From contig NZ_JAOCQF010000003.1 in assembly GCF_025380365.1 (NCBI RefSeq), positions 434,001 to 498,000 on the forward strand: DNA of 64,000 nucleotides, read 5' to 3'. Both the position numbers and the translations under genes were made by a program. Positions within the stretch are counted from its first letter, which is position 1. Every line of letters starts with the position of its first letter. This document shows positions 25,235 through 35,684 of the stretch, in pieces. The notes under the pieces were generated by a model. The model saw only the letters and a program-made list of their open reading frames with translations. It had not been told where the DNA came from and ran no database searches. This stretch comes from Albidovulum sediminis (GTDB lineage Bacteria; Pseudomonadota; Alphaproteobacteria; Rhodobacterales; Rhodobacteraceae).

Positions 25235-25902
25235 TGCTTTTCGCGGCCGGACTGGGCACGCGCATGCGCGAACTGACCCGGGACCGCCCGAAGCCGCTGA
25301 TCGAGGTTGCCGGCCGACCTCTGATCGACCATGCGCTCGACATCGCCCTGTCCGCGCGGGTGGCGCGTATCGTCGTCAACGTCCATTATCTTGCCGAACA
25401 GATCCGGGCCCATCTGGCGCACCGCCCGGTGATCCTGTCGGATGAAACCGCGGCACTTCTGGAGACCGGTGGCGGGTTGGCCCATGCGCTGCCACTTCTG
25501 GCCGCCGATCCCATCTTCACGATGAACACAGACGCCGTCTGGACCGGCGCCAATCCCCTTGACGAACTGCGCACCGCCTGGCTGGGGCAGGAGGAGGGGT
25601 TGCTGCTTCTGGTGCCGCGCGAGGCCGCCACCGGATACGCGGGCAGGGGCGATTTCGATCTGGATGACGCCGGGCGCGTGGTCCGTGGAACCGGCTATGT
25701 CTACACGGGCGCTCAGATCCTGCGAACGCCACACTTTGCCGCCCGCGCGCCCGGCGCCTATTCGATCAACCCTGTGTGGGACGAGATGATTGCCGAAGGA
25801 TCCCTATTCGGCGCCGTTCACGCGGGCGGCTGGTGCGACGTCGGACGGCCCGAAAGCATTGCGCTGGCCGAGGCGATGCTCCACTCTTCCCGCGATGTTT
25901 GA
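25219..25902 (+). CDS. murU: N-acetylmuramate alpha-1-phosphate uridylyltransferase MurU
   Basis: A 227-residue nucleotidyltransferase converting MurNAc-1-P and UTP to UDP-MurNAc. The N-terminal MLFAAGLGTRMRELTRDRPKPL is the nucleotide-binding signature (GLGTRM, then PKPL); MNTDAVW carries the metal-binding Asp. It overlaps amgK and addB. Confidence 0.92.
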   Translation: MPDALMLFAAGLGTRMRELTRDRPKPLIEVAGRPLIDHALDIALSARVARIVVNVHYLAEQIRAHLAHRPVILSDETAALLETGGGLAHALPLLAADPIFTMNTDAVWTGANPLDELRTAWLGQEEGLLLLVPREAATGYAGRGDFDLDDAGRVVRGTGYVYTGAQILRTPHFAARAPGAYSINPVWDEMIAEGSLFGAVHAGGWCDVGRPESIALAEAMLHSSRDV

Positions 25903-28849
25903 CCGCGCCCATTCGCCCCGCCTGTTCGCCCTTCCCCCCGGAGCCGATTTCCCGGCGCGTCTGGTCGAAGGGCTGATATCGCGACTGGCGCACGAGCCGC
26001 CCGAGGCGATGGCGCGGGTCACACTTTACCTCAGCACGGCGCGGATGCAGCGCCGTGTGCGCGCGCTGTTCGACGGGCAGGGCGCGCGCATCCTGCCGCG
26101 GATCAGGTTGGTTGCCGATCTTGGCCGCGATCCCCTTGCCGGGCTTCCCCCCGCCATTCCGGCGCTGCGCCGTCGCCTGGAACTGGTGGAACTGGTGCGC
26201 GGGCTGGTGAAGACCCTTCCCGACTTCGCCCCCGGCACGCCGGTTTTCGGCCTGGCAGACAGTCTCGCGCGCCTTGTCGAGGAACTGGAAGCCGAGGGCA
26301 TTGCCCCCGCGGCGCTGGAGAATCCCGCGCTGGCCGAGAACCACGCCGCGCACTGGGAACGGAGCCTGGCATTCCTGCGGATTGTCGGGCGCTGCGTGGA
26401 CAACAGCGCGGGCGAGGGCCGCCCCGGCACCGATGCGCGTCAGCGCAGGATCGTTTCGGCCCTGTCCGACCTCTGGCAGCAGGCCCCCGCCCAAGACCCG
26501 ATTATCGTTGCCGGTTCGACCGGGTCGCGCGGGACAACCGCGCTTTTGATGGCGGCGGTGGCACGCCTTCCACAGGGCGCCGTCATCCTGCCGGGTTTCG
26601 ACTTCGACATGCCTGCCGAGGCGTGGCAAATCCTGGAAACCGGCCCCGCTCCCGGCGAGGATCATCCGCAGTATCGGTTTCTGAAACTTGCGCGCGGGCT
26701 TGGGGTGACGCCGGACCACATCCACCCCTGGGCCGAAGGCGCGGCACCGGATCCGTCGCGCAACCGGCTGGTGTCCCTGGCGCTTCGTCCCGCACCCGTC
26801 ACCGACCGATGGATGGCCGAGGGCGGCGGACTGGGCGACCTGCGCGACGCGGTGCGGAACGTCGCCCTGATCGAGGCCCCCGATCCGCGGTCCGAGGCGC
26901 TGGCACTGGCACTGCGGCTGCGCGAGGCCGTGCAGACCGGGACCCGCGCCGCGCTGATCACGCCCGACCGGACGCTGGCCCGGCGCGTCACCGCTGCGCT
27001 TGACCGGTGGGGCATTGTGCCGGACGACAGCGCGGGACAGCCGCTCAACCAGACGCCGCCGGGGCGCTACCTGCGCCAGGTGGCCGACGCCGTCGGGCAG
27101 AAGCTGACCTCCGAGGCGCTGCTGGCGTTGCTCAAGCATCCGCTGACGGCGACGGGTGCAGGGGATCGCGGGAACCACCTGCGGTTCACGCGGGATCTGG
27201 AACTGGCGATCCGTCGGTCGGGCCCGCCGTTCCCGACCGGCGAGACCATCGCCGCCTGGGCTGCCGCGCGCGGAGAGGCCGAGCGCCTGGCTTGGGCCGA
27301 CTGGCTCTCCGGATGCCTTGGCGACCTGGAAAACCCGGCCCCCCGTCCGCTGGCCGATTGTGTCGCGGCCCATCTTGCGCGCTCCGAAGCCCTGGCCGCC
27401 GGCCCGGGGGGCGATCGGGCCCGGAGCGAGCTTTGGCAGGACGAGGCCGGGCGTGCCGCGCGTCTGGCGATGGACGGGCTTGCGCGCGAGGCAGAGAATG
27501 GCGGCCTTTACACGCCTCGACAGTACGGCGAACTTGTCGCCGGCATCCTCTCGACAGAAGTGGCACGCAAGACGGAGGGCGCCCATCCGCTGATCGCGAT
27601 CTGGGGCACGCTCGAGGCGCGGGTGCAGGGCGCAGATCTGGTTCTTCTGGCCGGCCTCAACGAAGGCACATGGCCCGAAGCGACCCCGCCCGACCCCTGG
27701 TTGTCGCGCCAGATGCGGCTCAAGGCCGGTCTTCTGTTGCCGGAACGGCGCATCGGGCTGTCGGCACATGATTTCCAGCAGGCGGCGGCAGCCCCCGTAG
27801 TGGTCCTGTCGCGCGCCGCCCGCGACGACGAGGCCGAGACGATCCCTTCCCGTTGGCTGGCGCGCCTCACCAACCTTCTGGGCGGCCTGCCCGCGAACGC
27901 CGGTCCCGAGGCCTTGGGCCAGATGCGGGACCGCGGTCAGGCTCTCCTGACGCTTGCGCGGATGTTGGAGAAGCCCGGAATTACTAAGCCGGCGCCACGA
28001 CCGGCGCCGCGCCCGCCGCTGGAGGCGCGGCCGGCCGAACTCCCCGTCACCGCGATCCGCACGCTGATCCGCGACCCCTACGCCATCTATGCCCAGCGCA
28101 TCCTGCGGCTGCGCAGGCTTGACCCCCTGCGGGCCGAACCGGATGCGCGCATGCGGGGCACTGTGCTGCACGACATCGTTCACGACTTCATCCGCAACCG
28201 GCCCGAGGTCGAGCCTGCCGCCGCGGCAAAGGCCCGCCTGCTCGGCAGCGCCGAAGCCATCCTGACGCGGGAGATCCCCTGGCCCTCGGCCCAACGCCTG
28301 TGGCTGGCGAAGCTGGCGCGCATCGCCGACCGCTTCGTCGGCGCCGAAAGCCGGCGTGCCGGCCGGGGAACCCCGGTCGTGCTGGAGGAAAAGCACCGGC
28401 TGGCAATCCCCGAACTGGGCTTCACGCTGACAGCCAAGCCAGATCGTATCGACCTTCTGGAGGACGGGCGGGTCCACATCTATGATTACAAGTCCGGCCG
28501 TCCGCCCAGCCCGGATCAACAGAAGCATTTCGACAAGCAGTTGCTGCTCGAGGCTCTGATGGCCGAGCGTGGTGCCTTCGCGCCGCTGGGTCCGCGCGAG
28601 GTGGAAGGCGCGACCTACATCCACCTCGGCGGCGAGGGCCAGGACAAGCCGACGGACCTGACGCCGGACCTGCTTGACGAAACCTGGCGCGGGCTGACCG
28701 AACTGATCCGGGCCTACCACAGGCGGGACAAGGGCTACATCGCCCGCCGGGCCGTGTTCGAAAGCCGGTTCGAAGGGGATTATGACCACCTTGCCCGCTT
28801 CGGCGAGTGGGAAATGGGGGATGCATCGCATCCGGAGAATGTCGGATGA
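25895..28849 (+). CDS. addB: Double-strand break repair protein AddB
   Basis: A 984-residue AddB, the second nuclease/helicase-like subunit of the alphaproteobacterial AddAB recombinase, which resects double-strand ends for RecA. The N-terminal RLFALPPGADFPARLVEG is typical. The inactivated helicase core fills the middle, and the C-terminus holds a RecB-type PD-(D/E)xK nuclease: GTVLHDIVHDFI, then KPDRIDLL and IYDYKSG with the catalytic D and K. Start 25895 is chosen over 25790, which would lie far inside murU. It overlaps addA by ATGA. Confidence 0.95.
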   Translation: MFDRAHSPRLFALPPGADFPARLVEGLISRLAHEPPEAMARVTLYLSTARMQRRVRALFDGQGARILPRIRLVADLGRDPLAGLPPAIPALRRRLELVELVRGLVKTLPDFAPGTPVFGLADSLARLVEELEAEGIAPAALENPALAENHAAHWERSLAFLRIVGRCVDNSAGEGRPGTDARQRRIVSALSDLWQQAPAQDPIIVAGSTGSRGTTALLMAAVARLPQGAVILPGFDFDMPAEAWQILETGPAPGEDHPQYRFLKLARGLGVTPDHIHPWAEGAAPDPSRNRLVSLALRPAPVTDRWMAEGGGLGDLRDAVRNVALIEAPDPRSEALALALRLREAVQTGTRAALITPDRTLARRVTAALDRWGIVPDDSAGQPLNQTPPGRYLRQVADAVGQKLTSEALLALLKHPLTATGAGDRGNHLRFTRDLELAIRRSGPPFPTGETIAAWAAARGEAERLAWADWLSGCLGDLENPAPRPLADCVAAHLARSEALAAGPGGDRARSELWQDEAGRAARLAMDGLAREAENGGLYTPRQYGELVAGILSTEVARKTEGAHPLIAIWGTLEARVQGADLVLLAGLNEGTWPEATPPDPWLSRQMRLKAGLLLPERRIGLSAHDFQQAAAAPVVVLSRAARDDEAETIPSRWLARLTNLLGGLPANAGPEALGQMRDRGQALLTLARMLEKPGITKPAPRPAPRPPLEARPAELPVTAIRTLIRDPYAIYAQRILRLRRLDPLRAEPDARMRGTVLHDIVHDFIRNRPEVEPAAAAKARLLGSAEAILTREIPWPSAQRLWLAKLARIADRFVGAESRRAGRGTPVVLEEKHRLAIPELGFTLTAKPDRIDLLEDGRVHIYDYKSGRPPSPDQQKHFDKQLLLEALMAERGAFAPLGPREVEGATYIHLGGEGQDKPTDLTPDLLDETWRGLTELIRAYHRRDKGYIARRAVFESRFEGDYDHLARFGEWEMGDASHPENVG

Positions 28850-31800
28850 TGGACGACGCTACCCGCGCGCAGGTACGCGCCGCCGATCCGCTGGCCTCGA
28901 CCTGGCTTTCCGCCAATGCGGGCTCCGGCAAGACCCGCGTGCTGATCGACCGCGTCGCGCGCCTGCTGCTGCAGGGCACCGAACCGCAGCGCATCCTGTG
29001 CCTGACCTACACCAAGGCCGCCGCCAGCGAGATGCAGAACCGCCTGTTCGACCGGCTGGGTCAATGGGCCATGCTGCCTGAGCCGGAGTTGCGCGACGCC
29101 CTTTCCAGCCTAGGCGCCCCCGGCCCGGTGAATGCCACGGCGCTGGCGCAGGCCAGACGGCTGTTCGCCCGCGCCATCGAGACGCCCGGCGGGCTCAAGA
29201 TCCAGACCATCCATTCCTTTTGCGCCGCGCTTCTGCGCCGCTTCCCGGTCGAGGCCGGGGTGTCGCCGGACTTCAGCGAGCTTGACGACCGCACCTCTGC
29301 CCTTCTGCGCGAGGAGATCGTCGAGGAACTGGCCGCCGGCGACGACGTCGACGCGGTCGATGCGCTGGCGAACCTGGTTTCCGGTGACGATCTGGACGGT
29401 TTTCTGGGCGATCTGGGCCGGAACAGTGACTTTTTCGCGCACCCGCTGATGCGCGACGAAGCGCTGAGTCTCTTTGGTCTTCCGGCCGGATTCGACTGGC
29501 CGAATCTGCTTGCCTCGATCTTCAACGGGGATGAGGCTGCGCTGTTCGCCTCCCTCGTTCCAATCCTTGAAACGAGCGGCGCAACGGACAGTCGCGCGGG
29601 TCGGCGGCTTGGCGCGCTCGATCTTGCCGCACCCGGGCCGGACACGCTCAAGCTGCTGGAGGATGTGCTGCTGACCGGCTCCGGGGCCAAGGTACCGTTC
29701 GCCGCCAAGATCGACAGCTTTCCGACCAAGGCCCTGCGCGAAGGGAGCGCCGCCGCCTTTGTGCCCGAACTGCAGGCGCTTATGCTGCGGGTCGAAGGGG
29801 CCCGGCCCAGGCGCCTGGCCCTTGCCGCCGCCGAAAAGACGCTGGCACTGCACCGTTTCGCGGGCGCTTTCCTGCCGCGCTACGCCGCGCGCAAGGCGCT
29901 GCACGGCTGGCTCGACTTCGACGACCTCATCAGCCGCGCCGCGGCCCTTCTCGGAGATCGGGAAGTCGCTTCCTGGGTGCTGTTCCGGCTGGACGGCGGG
30001 ATCGACCACGTGCTTGTCGACGAGGCGCAGGACACCAGCCCCCGCCAATGGAAGGTCATCGAACGTCTGACGGAGGAGTTCACTTCGGGCGAGGGCGCGC
30101 GCGGAACCGGGCGCACCATCTTCGTCGTCGGCGACAAGAAGCAGTCGATCTATTCCTTCCAGGGCGCCGACCTGGAGGAGTTCGACGGCATGCGCCTGCA
30201 TTTCGCGGCGAGGTTCAAGGCCCTTGGCCGCGGCATGGAACAACTGGAGCTTCTGCATTCCTTCCGTTCGGCCGATGCCATCCTGCGGGTGGTCGACCTG
30301 ACTTTCGACGACCGGGTGAACCGGGGGCTTGGCGGCTCTCCCCTCCACCGGGCCTTCCATATCGACAAACCTGGCCGGGTCGATCTCTGGGCGCCGGTCC
30401 CCAAACCCGCGCGGGTCGAGCCCGACAAGTGGTTCGATCCGGTCGATGTCCTGCCCGAAGCCCACGAACATGTCGTGCTGGCCCGCAAGATCGCCGCGGA
30501 AGTCCGCCGCATGATCGACGCGGGCACCTGCATCATGGGCAAGCACGGCCCTCGCAAGATCCATGAGGGCGATTTCCTGATTCTCGTGCAGCGGCGCAGC
30601 GCGCTGTTTGGCGAGATCATCCGCGCCTGCAAGGCAGCGGGCCTTCGCATCGCGGGCGCCGACCGTCTGAAGCTTGGCGCGGAGCTTGCGGTCAAGGATC
30701 TGGCCGCACTTCTGAACTTCCTCGCCTTGCAGGAGGATGACCTTTCACTTGCGGCCGCCCTGCGCTCGCCCCTGTTCGGCTGGACCGAGGCGCAACTTTA
30801 CGACCTGGCCCACGATCGCGCCGACAGGGCATTCCTGTGGGAAGCGCTGCGCGGCCGGCGCGAGGCGCATCCCGAAACGCTCGCCATCCTCGACGACCTG
30901 CGGAGATGGGCCGACTTCCTGCGTCCGTTCGAGCTTCTTGAACGGATCCTGACGCGGCATGGCGGCCGAAAGCGCCTGCTGGCCCGGCTGGGACCGGAGG
31001 CGGAGGACGGGATCGACGCGCTTCTGGCGCAGGCCCTGGCCTATGAACGGACGGAAGTGCCGAGTCTGACGGGGTTCCTGGTCTGGATGCAGACCGACGA
31101 GGTCGAGGTGAAGCGCCGCCTCGACAATGCCGGCGATGCGCTTCGCGTGATGACCGTGCACGGGGCCAAGGGGCTTGAGGCGCCGATCGTCATTCTTCCC
31201 GACACGGCGAAGCGGGGTGAACAGACCCGCGACGAGATTTACGTGAACGGGCAGGGCATCGCGCTGTGGAAGACCCCGGCGGCCGAAAGCCCCGCGCTGA
31301 TCTCCGACCTGCGCGATGCCTTCAGGGAACGCCAGCGGCAGGAGCGGATGCGGCTTCTCTATGTCGCGATGACGCGGGCGGAAAGCTGGCTGATCGTCTG
31401 CGCCGCGGGCGACACCGGATCCGGCGAAGACAGCTGGCATGCGCTGATCGACACGGCGCTGGAAAAGGCGGGCGCGGCCCTGCATCCCGCGGAAGGGGGC
31501 GCGTGGGATTTCGGCGCCGGCAAACGCTTCGAGCTTGGGCACTGGCCGGCACCTTCGCCTGAAGATGCCGAACCGGCGCGGACCGCCGCCGAAACGCCGA
31601 CTGAGCCGGACGCCTGGATGACCGATCCCGCGCCCGTCCCGCCGGAAGCGCCGCCGCCCCTGTCCCCGTCGGCGCTGGGCGGGGCAAAGGCGCTGGCCGG
31701 CGAGGCGGGTTTGGACGAAGAGGAGGCCAAACGTCGCGGCACCTGCATCCACCTGCTGCTGGAGCATCTGCCATCCTGGCCCCGCGACCGCTGGCCGGAG

Positions 31801-32235
31801 ATCTCGGCGACATTGCTGGAAGCCGAAGTTGGCGCCAATCCGGCTGAATCAGAGACGTTTCTTGCGGAGGCGGCGCGCGTCCTCGACTCGCCCGATCTGG
31901 CCGCGATCCTGCCGGACGCGCTGCGCGAGGTCGAACTGACCGCGGAGCTAGAGGAGTTGGGGGGGCGCAGGCTTCACGGCACCGTCGACCTGCTTCTGGT
32001 CCGCGGTCGGCATGTTCTTGCCGTGGACTACAAGTCCAACGCCGTGGTGCCGGAGAACGCCGAGTCTGTCCCCGAAGGCATCCTGCGGCAGATGGGCGCC
32101 TATGCCGCCATGCTGGCGCCGATCTACCCCGACCATGAGATCGAAACCGCGATCCTGTGGACGCGGACCGGTCAGCTGATGCCATTGCCTCTCGATATCG
32201 TGAGGGGAGCGTTGCTATCGACCCCAACAGCTTGA
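28846..32235 (+). CDS. addA: Double-strand break repair helicase AddA
   Basis: A 1129-residue UvrD-family helicase/nuclease. Motif I ANAGSGKTRVL (about 24-34), LTYTKAAASEMQNR (Ia), VDEAQDTSPRQW (II), GDKKQSIYSFQGAD (III), VMTVHGAKGLEAPIV (V) and RLLYVAMTRAESWL (VI) are in order, and the C-terminus has a RecB nuclease (LAVDYKSN, then a closing helix). It unwinds and cuts DNA from double-strand ends together with AddB. Start follows AddB by overlap, matching the family length. Confidence 0.96.
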   Translation: MMDDATRAQVRAADPLASTWLSANAGSGKTRVLIDRVARLLLQGTEPQRILCLTYTKAAASEMQNRLFDRLGQWAMLPEPELRDALSSLGAPGPVNATALAQARRLFARAIETPGGLKIQTIHSFCAALLRRFPVEAGVSPDFSELDDRTSALLREEIVEELAAGDDVDAVDALANLVSGDDLDGFLGDLGRNSDFFAHPLMRDEALSLFGLPAGFDWPNLLASIFNGDEAALFASLVPILETSGATDSRAGRRLGALDLAAPGPDTLKLLEDVLLTGSGAKVPFAAKIDSFPTKALREGSAAAFVPELQALMLRVEGARPRRLALAAAEKTLALHRFAGAFLPRYAARKALHGWLDFDDLISRAAALLGDREVASWVLFRLDGGIDHVLVDEAQDTSPRQWKVIERLTEEFTSGEGARGTGRTIFVVGDKKQSIYSFQGADLEEFDGMRLHFAARFKALGRGMEQLELLHSFRSADAILRVVDLTFDDRVNRGLGGSPLHRAFHIDKPGRVDLWAPVPKPARVEPDKWFDPVDVLPEAHEHVVLARKIAAEVRRMIDAGTCIMGKHGPRKIHEGDFLILVQRRSALFGEIIRACKAAGLRIAGADRLKLGAELAVKDLAALLNFLALQEDDLSLAAALRSPLFGWTEAQLYDLAHDRADRAFLWEALRGRREAHPETLAILDDLRRWADFLRPFELLERILTRHGGRKRLLARLGPEAEDGIDALLAQALAYERTEVPSLTGFLVWMQTDEVEVKRRLDNAGDALRVMTVHGAKGLEAPIVILPDTAKRGEQTRDEIYVNGQGIALWKTPAAESPALISDLRDAFRERQRQERMRLLYVAMTRAESWLIVCAAGDTGSGEDSWHALIDTALEKAGAALHPAEGGAWDFGAGKRFELGHWPAPSPEDAEPARTAAETPTEPDAWMTDPAPVPPEAPPPLSPSALGGAKALAGEAGLDEEEAKRRGTCIHLLLEHLPSWPRDRWPEISATLLEAEVGANPAESETFLAEAARVLDSPDLAAILPDALREVELTAELEELGGRRLHGTVDLLLVRGRHVLAVDYKSNAVVPENAESVPEGILRQMGAYAAMLAPIYPDHEIETAILWTRTGQLMPLPLDIVRGALLSTPTA

Positions 32236-32292
32236 CGGCGGCGCCGCGGCTTCATACCTTCTGGCCAACGCATTCCCCTTAGGAGCCCCATC

Positions 32293-32613
32293 ATGGCCAC
32301 CGTCGCCGTTACCGATTCCACCTTCGATGCCGAGGTCCGGCAGTCCGACATCCCGGTTGTCGTCGACTTCTGGGCCGAATGGTGCGGCCCCTGCAAGCAG
32401 ATCGGCCCCGCGCTCGAAGAGCTTTCGGCGCAATACGCCGGCAAGGTCAAGATCGCCAAGGTGAACGTGGACGAGAACCCGAATTCGCCCGCCCAGATGG
32501 GTGTGCGCGGGATCCCGGCGCTGTTCCTCTTCAAGAACGGGCAGGTGGTGTCGAACAAGGTCGGCGCCGCGCCCAAGGCCGCGCTTCAGAACTGGATCGA
32601 ATCCGCGATCTGA
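32293..32613 (+). CDS. trxA: Thioredoxin
   Basis: A 106-residue thioredoxin with active site W30-C31-G32-P33-C34, the buried Asp in VVVDFWAEW and the cis-Pro loop GIPALF. It reduces cytoplasmic disulfides. A TAGGAG site precedes it, and a strong terminator follows, so the addB-addA-trxA transcript probably ends here. Confidence 0.97.
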   Translation: MATVAVTDSTFDAEVRQSDIPVVVDFWAEWCGPCKQIGPALEELSAQYAGKVKIAKVNVDENPNSPAQMGVRGIPALFLFKNGQVVSNKVGAAPKAALQNWIESAI

Positions 32614-32635
32614 TCTCCGGAACGTCTCCAAGACT

Positions 32636-32663
32636 GGGGCGCCTTCGGGCGCCCCTTCTGTTT
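32636..32663 (+). terminator. Intrinsic terminator after trxA
   Basis: An 8-bp stem GGGGCGCC / GGCGCCCC with a TTCG tetraloop (32636-32655) is followed by TTCTGTTT. Confidence 0.9.
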
Positions 32664-32670
32664 GTCGCGG

Positions 32671-32698
32671 TTGCGGCGCACGTCCCGGCCCGCCATAT
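32671..32698 (+). promoter_or_regulatory. Candidate heat-shock (RpoH) promoter of hslV
   Basis: TTGCGG (32671-32676), 16 bases, then CCATAT followed by AGGG (32693 onward) resembles alphaproteobacterial RpoH promoters, which favour a CCATAT-like -10. It lies 28 bp before the HslV start. HslVU is a heat-shock protease in related bacteria. Confidence 0.4.
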
Positions 32699-32725
32699 AG
32701 GGCGGTGAACCGGATGGAGGGCGCG

Positions 32726-33283
32726 ATGGCCGAAGACAGGTTTCCCGGCTGGCACGGAACGACGATCCTGGGCGTGCGCAGGGGCGGAGAGGTCGTGGTG
32801 GCGGGCGACGGGCAGGTGAGTCTCGGCCAAACCGTGATCAAGGGCACCGCCCGCAAGGTCCGCAGGCTGTCGCCGGGCGGGCGCGACGTGGTCGTGGGCT
32901 TTGCCGGATCGACCGCCGACGCCTTCACGCTGCTGGAACGGCTTGAAAAGAAGCTCGAGGCGGCTCCGGGCCAGTTGACCCGCGCCTGTGTGGAACTGGC
33001 CAAGGACTGGCGGACCGACAAGTATCTGCAAAAGCTCGAGGCGATGCTGATCGTGACCGACGGGGTGACGCTTCTGGTCGTGACCGGCGCCGGCGACGTT
33101 CTTGAGCCGGAGCATGACGTGGCCGCCATCGGCTCGGGCGGGAACTTCGCCCTTGCCGCCGCGCGGGGGCTGATGGAAACCGACCTGACGGCAGAGGAGA
33201 CTGCCCGCAAGGCGATGGCGATCGCGGCCGACATCTGCGTCTACACCAACGGCAACCTGACGGTGGAGAGGATCCGTGGCTGA
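32726..33283 (+). CDS. hslV: ATP-dependent protease proteolytic subunit HslV
   Basis: A 185-residue proteasome-like peptidase. The mature enzyme starts at T12 ([11 protein letters not shown]), the catalytic nucleophile, after an 11-residue propeptide that is a little longer than usual. [11 protein letters not shown] and the C-terminal YTNGNLTVE are typical. It forms the 12-mer core of HslVU. Its end overlaps the GTG start of a membrane protein gene. Confidence 0.97.
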   Translation: MAEDRFPGWHGTTILGVRRGGEVVVAGDGQVSLGQTVIKGTARKVRRLSPGGRDVVVGFAGSTADAFTLLERLEKKLEAAPGQLTRACVELAKDWRTDKYLQKLEAMLIVTDGVTLLVVTGAGDVLEPEHDVAAIGSGGNFALAAARGLMETDLTAEETARKAMAIAADICVYTNGNLTVERIRG

Positions 33284-34367
33284 GGCACCCGAAGGCATGG
33301 ACCCCGCCGACATCCGCGCGGCTGTCAAGGCGGGCATCCTGACTTCGGCGCAGGCGGCCGAACTGAAGGCGCTGAGCGACGCGCGCGCCGGCCGCATCGC
33401 CGGGCGGGTGCGGGAAGACGAGCCCTTCGAGTTCTTCAAGGGCTTTGCCGAGATCTTCGTGGCCGTGGGTCTGGTCATTCTTCTGGGCGGGATCGCGCTT
33501 CTGCTTGGCGTGATCGGCGGGGTCGGGATACTGATCGTCATTCCCGCGATCCTGGCCGCAATCTCGTGGTGGATGGCGCGCTTCTTCACCCTGCGCTGGC
33601 GGATGAACCTGCCCTCGATGGTGCTGGCCAGCGCCTACGCCGGCGGCATCTACGTTTCCTTGCTGACCGTACTCGGCCAGTCGGACATGGGGCTGAAATC
33701 CGTCGCGATCCTGTCCGCCGCCGCGGCCGCGATTGCCGCGGGGCTGTGGTATCGCCGCTTCAAACTGCCCTTCTCGATGTTCATCCTCGGCAGTTTTGCC
33801 CTTATGGCGACCTACGCGCTGTTCACCCGGTACAATCCCGGCGGCAATTTCGAGGATATCGACAGCTGGGCCCAAAGCTTCGTTCCGCGCGCCAACCTAA
33901 CCCTGGCGTCGCTGGTCTTCGGCATCGCCGCCTTTGCCGGTGCGATGGCCTTCGACCTGCGCGACCCGCATCGCGTCGGGCGGCAGTCCGCCACCGCCTT
34001 CTGGCTGCACCTTCTGGCAGCGGGGGCACTCGTGAACGCGGTTGCCGGCAATATCTGGAACAGCGGCGGCGGCGCGAACATCCTGCCGACCGTCCTGGTC
34101 CTGACGGCCTTTGCCGTGGTGGCGCTGGTGATCGATCGGCGGTCCTTCCTGACGGCGGGGATCGTCTACATCGCCGCCGTGATCTACTGGGCCGTCGCCG
34201 GAGAGGGCGAGGCCAGTCTGCGGGACTGGGCGCTGATCCTGATCCTTCTTGGCTCTTTCTTCACTCTGCTCGGCACCTGGTGGATTCCGCTGCGGCGCCG
34301 GTTGATGCGCGCGCTTCCGGATTTTCCCGGCAAGGACCGCCTGCCCCCCCACTCGGAGTCGCCATGA
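33276..34367 (+). CDS. Polytopic membrane protein (DUF2157-like) between hslV and hslU
   Basis: A 363-residue protein with a short soluble N-terminus (1-50, with [18 protein letters not shown] as in DUF2157 N-termini) and about ten transmembrane helices through the remainder. No catalytic or transport motif is recognised. The GTG start overlaps the hslV stop by 8 bp, and the stop overlaps the hslU start by ATGA, so it is translated in the middle of the hslVU operon. Its function is unknown; the coupling suggests a link with membrane-stress or protein-quality control. Confidence 0.8.
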   Translation: MAEAPEGMDPADIRAAVKAGILTSAQAAELKALSDARAGRIAGRVREDEPFEFFKGFAEIFVAVGLVILLGGIALLLGVIGGVGILIVIPAILAAISWWMARFFTLRWRMNLPSMVLASAYAGGIYVSLLTVLGQSDMGLKSVAILSAAAAAIAAGLWYRRFKLPFSMFILGSFALMATYALFTRYNPGGNFEDIDSWAQSFVPRANLTLASLVFGIAAFAGAMAFDLRDPHRVGRQSATAFWLHLLAAGALVNAVAGNIWNSGGGANILPTVLVLTAFAVVALVIDRRSFLTAGIVYIAAVIYWAVAGEGEASLRDWALILILLGSFFTLLGTWWIPLRRRLMRALPDFPGKDRLPPHSESP

Positions 34368-35662
34368 CCAGCCTCACCCCGCGCGAGATCGTATCGGAGC
34401 TTGACCGCTTCATCATCGGCCAGAAGGACGCCAAGCGCGCCGTCGCGGTAGCGCTGCGCAACCGCTGGCGGCGCAAGCAACTGCCCGACGACATCCGGGA
34501 CGAGGTCTATCCCAAGAACATCCTGATGATCGGCCCGACCGGCGTCGGCAAGACCGAGATCTCGCGGCGGCTGGCAAAGCTTGCCAAGGCGCCGTTCCTG
34601 AAGGTCGAGGCGACGAAGTTCACCGAGGTCGGCTATGTCGGCCGCGATGTGGAACAGATCGTCCGCGACCTTGCCGACGCGGCGATGATCGAGACCCGCG
34701 AACGCATGCGCGACGAGGTAAAGGCGCGCGCGCACAAGGCCGCCGAGGATCGCGTGATCGAGGCCATCGCCGGTGCGGACGCCCGCGAACAGACGCGGGA
34801 GATGTTCAGGACGCGGCTGAAGAAGGGCGAGCTTGACTCGACCGTCATCGAGCTTGAACTGGCCGAGGCCGCGCCGCAGATGCCGTTCGAACTGCCCGGT
34901 CAGCCGGGAATGGGCGTGATGAACCTGGGCGATCTGTTCGGGAAGGCCTTCGGCGGGCGCAAGACACGCAAACGCCTGACGGTGGCGGAAAGCTACGACC
35001 TGCTGATCTCGGAAGAGGCGGACAAGCTTCTGGACGATGAACAGGTCAAGCAGGCGGCGCTTGAGGCGGTGCAGGAAAACGGCATCGTCTTTCTGGACGA
35101 GATCGACAAGATCTGCGCCCGCGCCGAAACCCGTGGCGCCGATGTCAGCCGCGAGGGCGTGCAGCGCGATCTTCTGCCCCTGATCGAGGGGACGACCGTT
35201 TCGACGAAGTACGGGCCGGTCAAGACCGACCACATCCTCTTCATCGCCTCGGGCGCGTTCCACATCGCCAAGCCGTCGGACCTGTTGCCGGAATTGCAGG
35301 GGCGCTTGCCGATCCGGGTGGAACTGCGCCCGCTGACGGAAGAGGATTTCGTCCGCATCCTGACCGAGACCGACAATGCGCTGACCCGGCAATACACCGC
35401 GCTCATGGGAACCGAGGATGTCGCCGTGACCTTCCGCGACGACGGCATCGCCGCGCTGGCGCGGATCGCCGCCGAGGTCAACCGGAGCGTGGAGAACATC
35501 GGGGCACGGCGGCTATACACAGTGATGGAACGGGTGTTCGAGGAACTCAGCTTCACCGCGCCGGACCGCGCGGGCGAACAGGTGACCGTCGACGCGGCAT
35601 TCGTGGAGCGCCACCTTGGCGATCTGTCGAGAAGCGCCGATCTTTCGCGCTATGTTCTTTAA
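34364..35662 (+). CDS. hslU: ATP-dependent protease ATPase subunit HslU
   Basis: A 432-residue AAA+ unfoldase. It has the N-terminal [14 protein letters not shown], Walker A GPTGVGKT (57-64), the pore motif GYVGRDVE, Walker [12 protein letters not shown], the sensor region [13 protein letters not shown], and the C-terminal SRYVL tail that docks into HslV. The start follows the preceding gene by ATGA overlap. Confidence 0.97.
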   Translation: MTSLTPREIVSELDRFIIGQKDAKRAVAVALRNRWRRKQLPDDIRDEVYPKNILMIGPTGVGKTEISRRLAKLAKAPFLKVEATKFTEVGYVGRDVEQIVRDLADAAMIETRERMRDEVKARAHKAAEDRVIEAIAGADAREQTREMFRTRLKKGELDSTVIELELAEAAPQMPFELPGQPGMGVMNLGDLFGKAFGGRKTRKRLTVAESYDLLISEEADKLLDDEQVKQAALEAVQENGIVFLDEIDKICARAETRGADVSREGVQRDLLPLIEGTTVSTKYGPVKTDHILFIASGAFHIAKPSDLLPELQGRLPIRVELRPLTEEDFVRILTETDNALTRQYTALMGTEDVAVTFRDDGIAALARIAAEVNRSVENIGARRLYTVMERVFEELSFTAPDRAGEQVTVDAAFVERHLGDLSRSADLSRYVL

Positions 35663-35684
35663 GGCGGCCGCTTCGGGGGTCCGG

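Noticed and set aside
25766-28831. A 1021-codon minus-strand frame opposite addB
   Set aside because: Shadow of addB codon periodicity; the translation has no domain and addB is clear.
33566-34363. N-terminal extension of hslU back to 33566
   Set aside because: This part of the frame is a shadow of the membrane protein gene; the conserved HslU start is at 34364.
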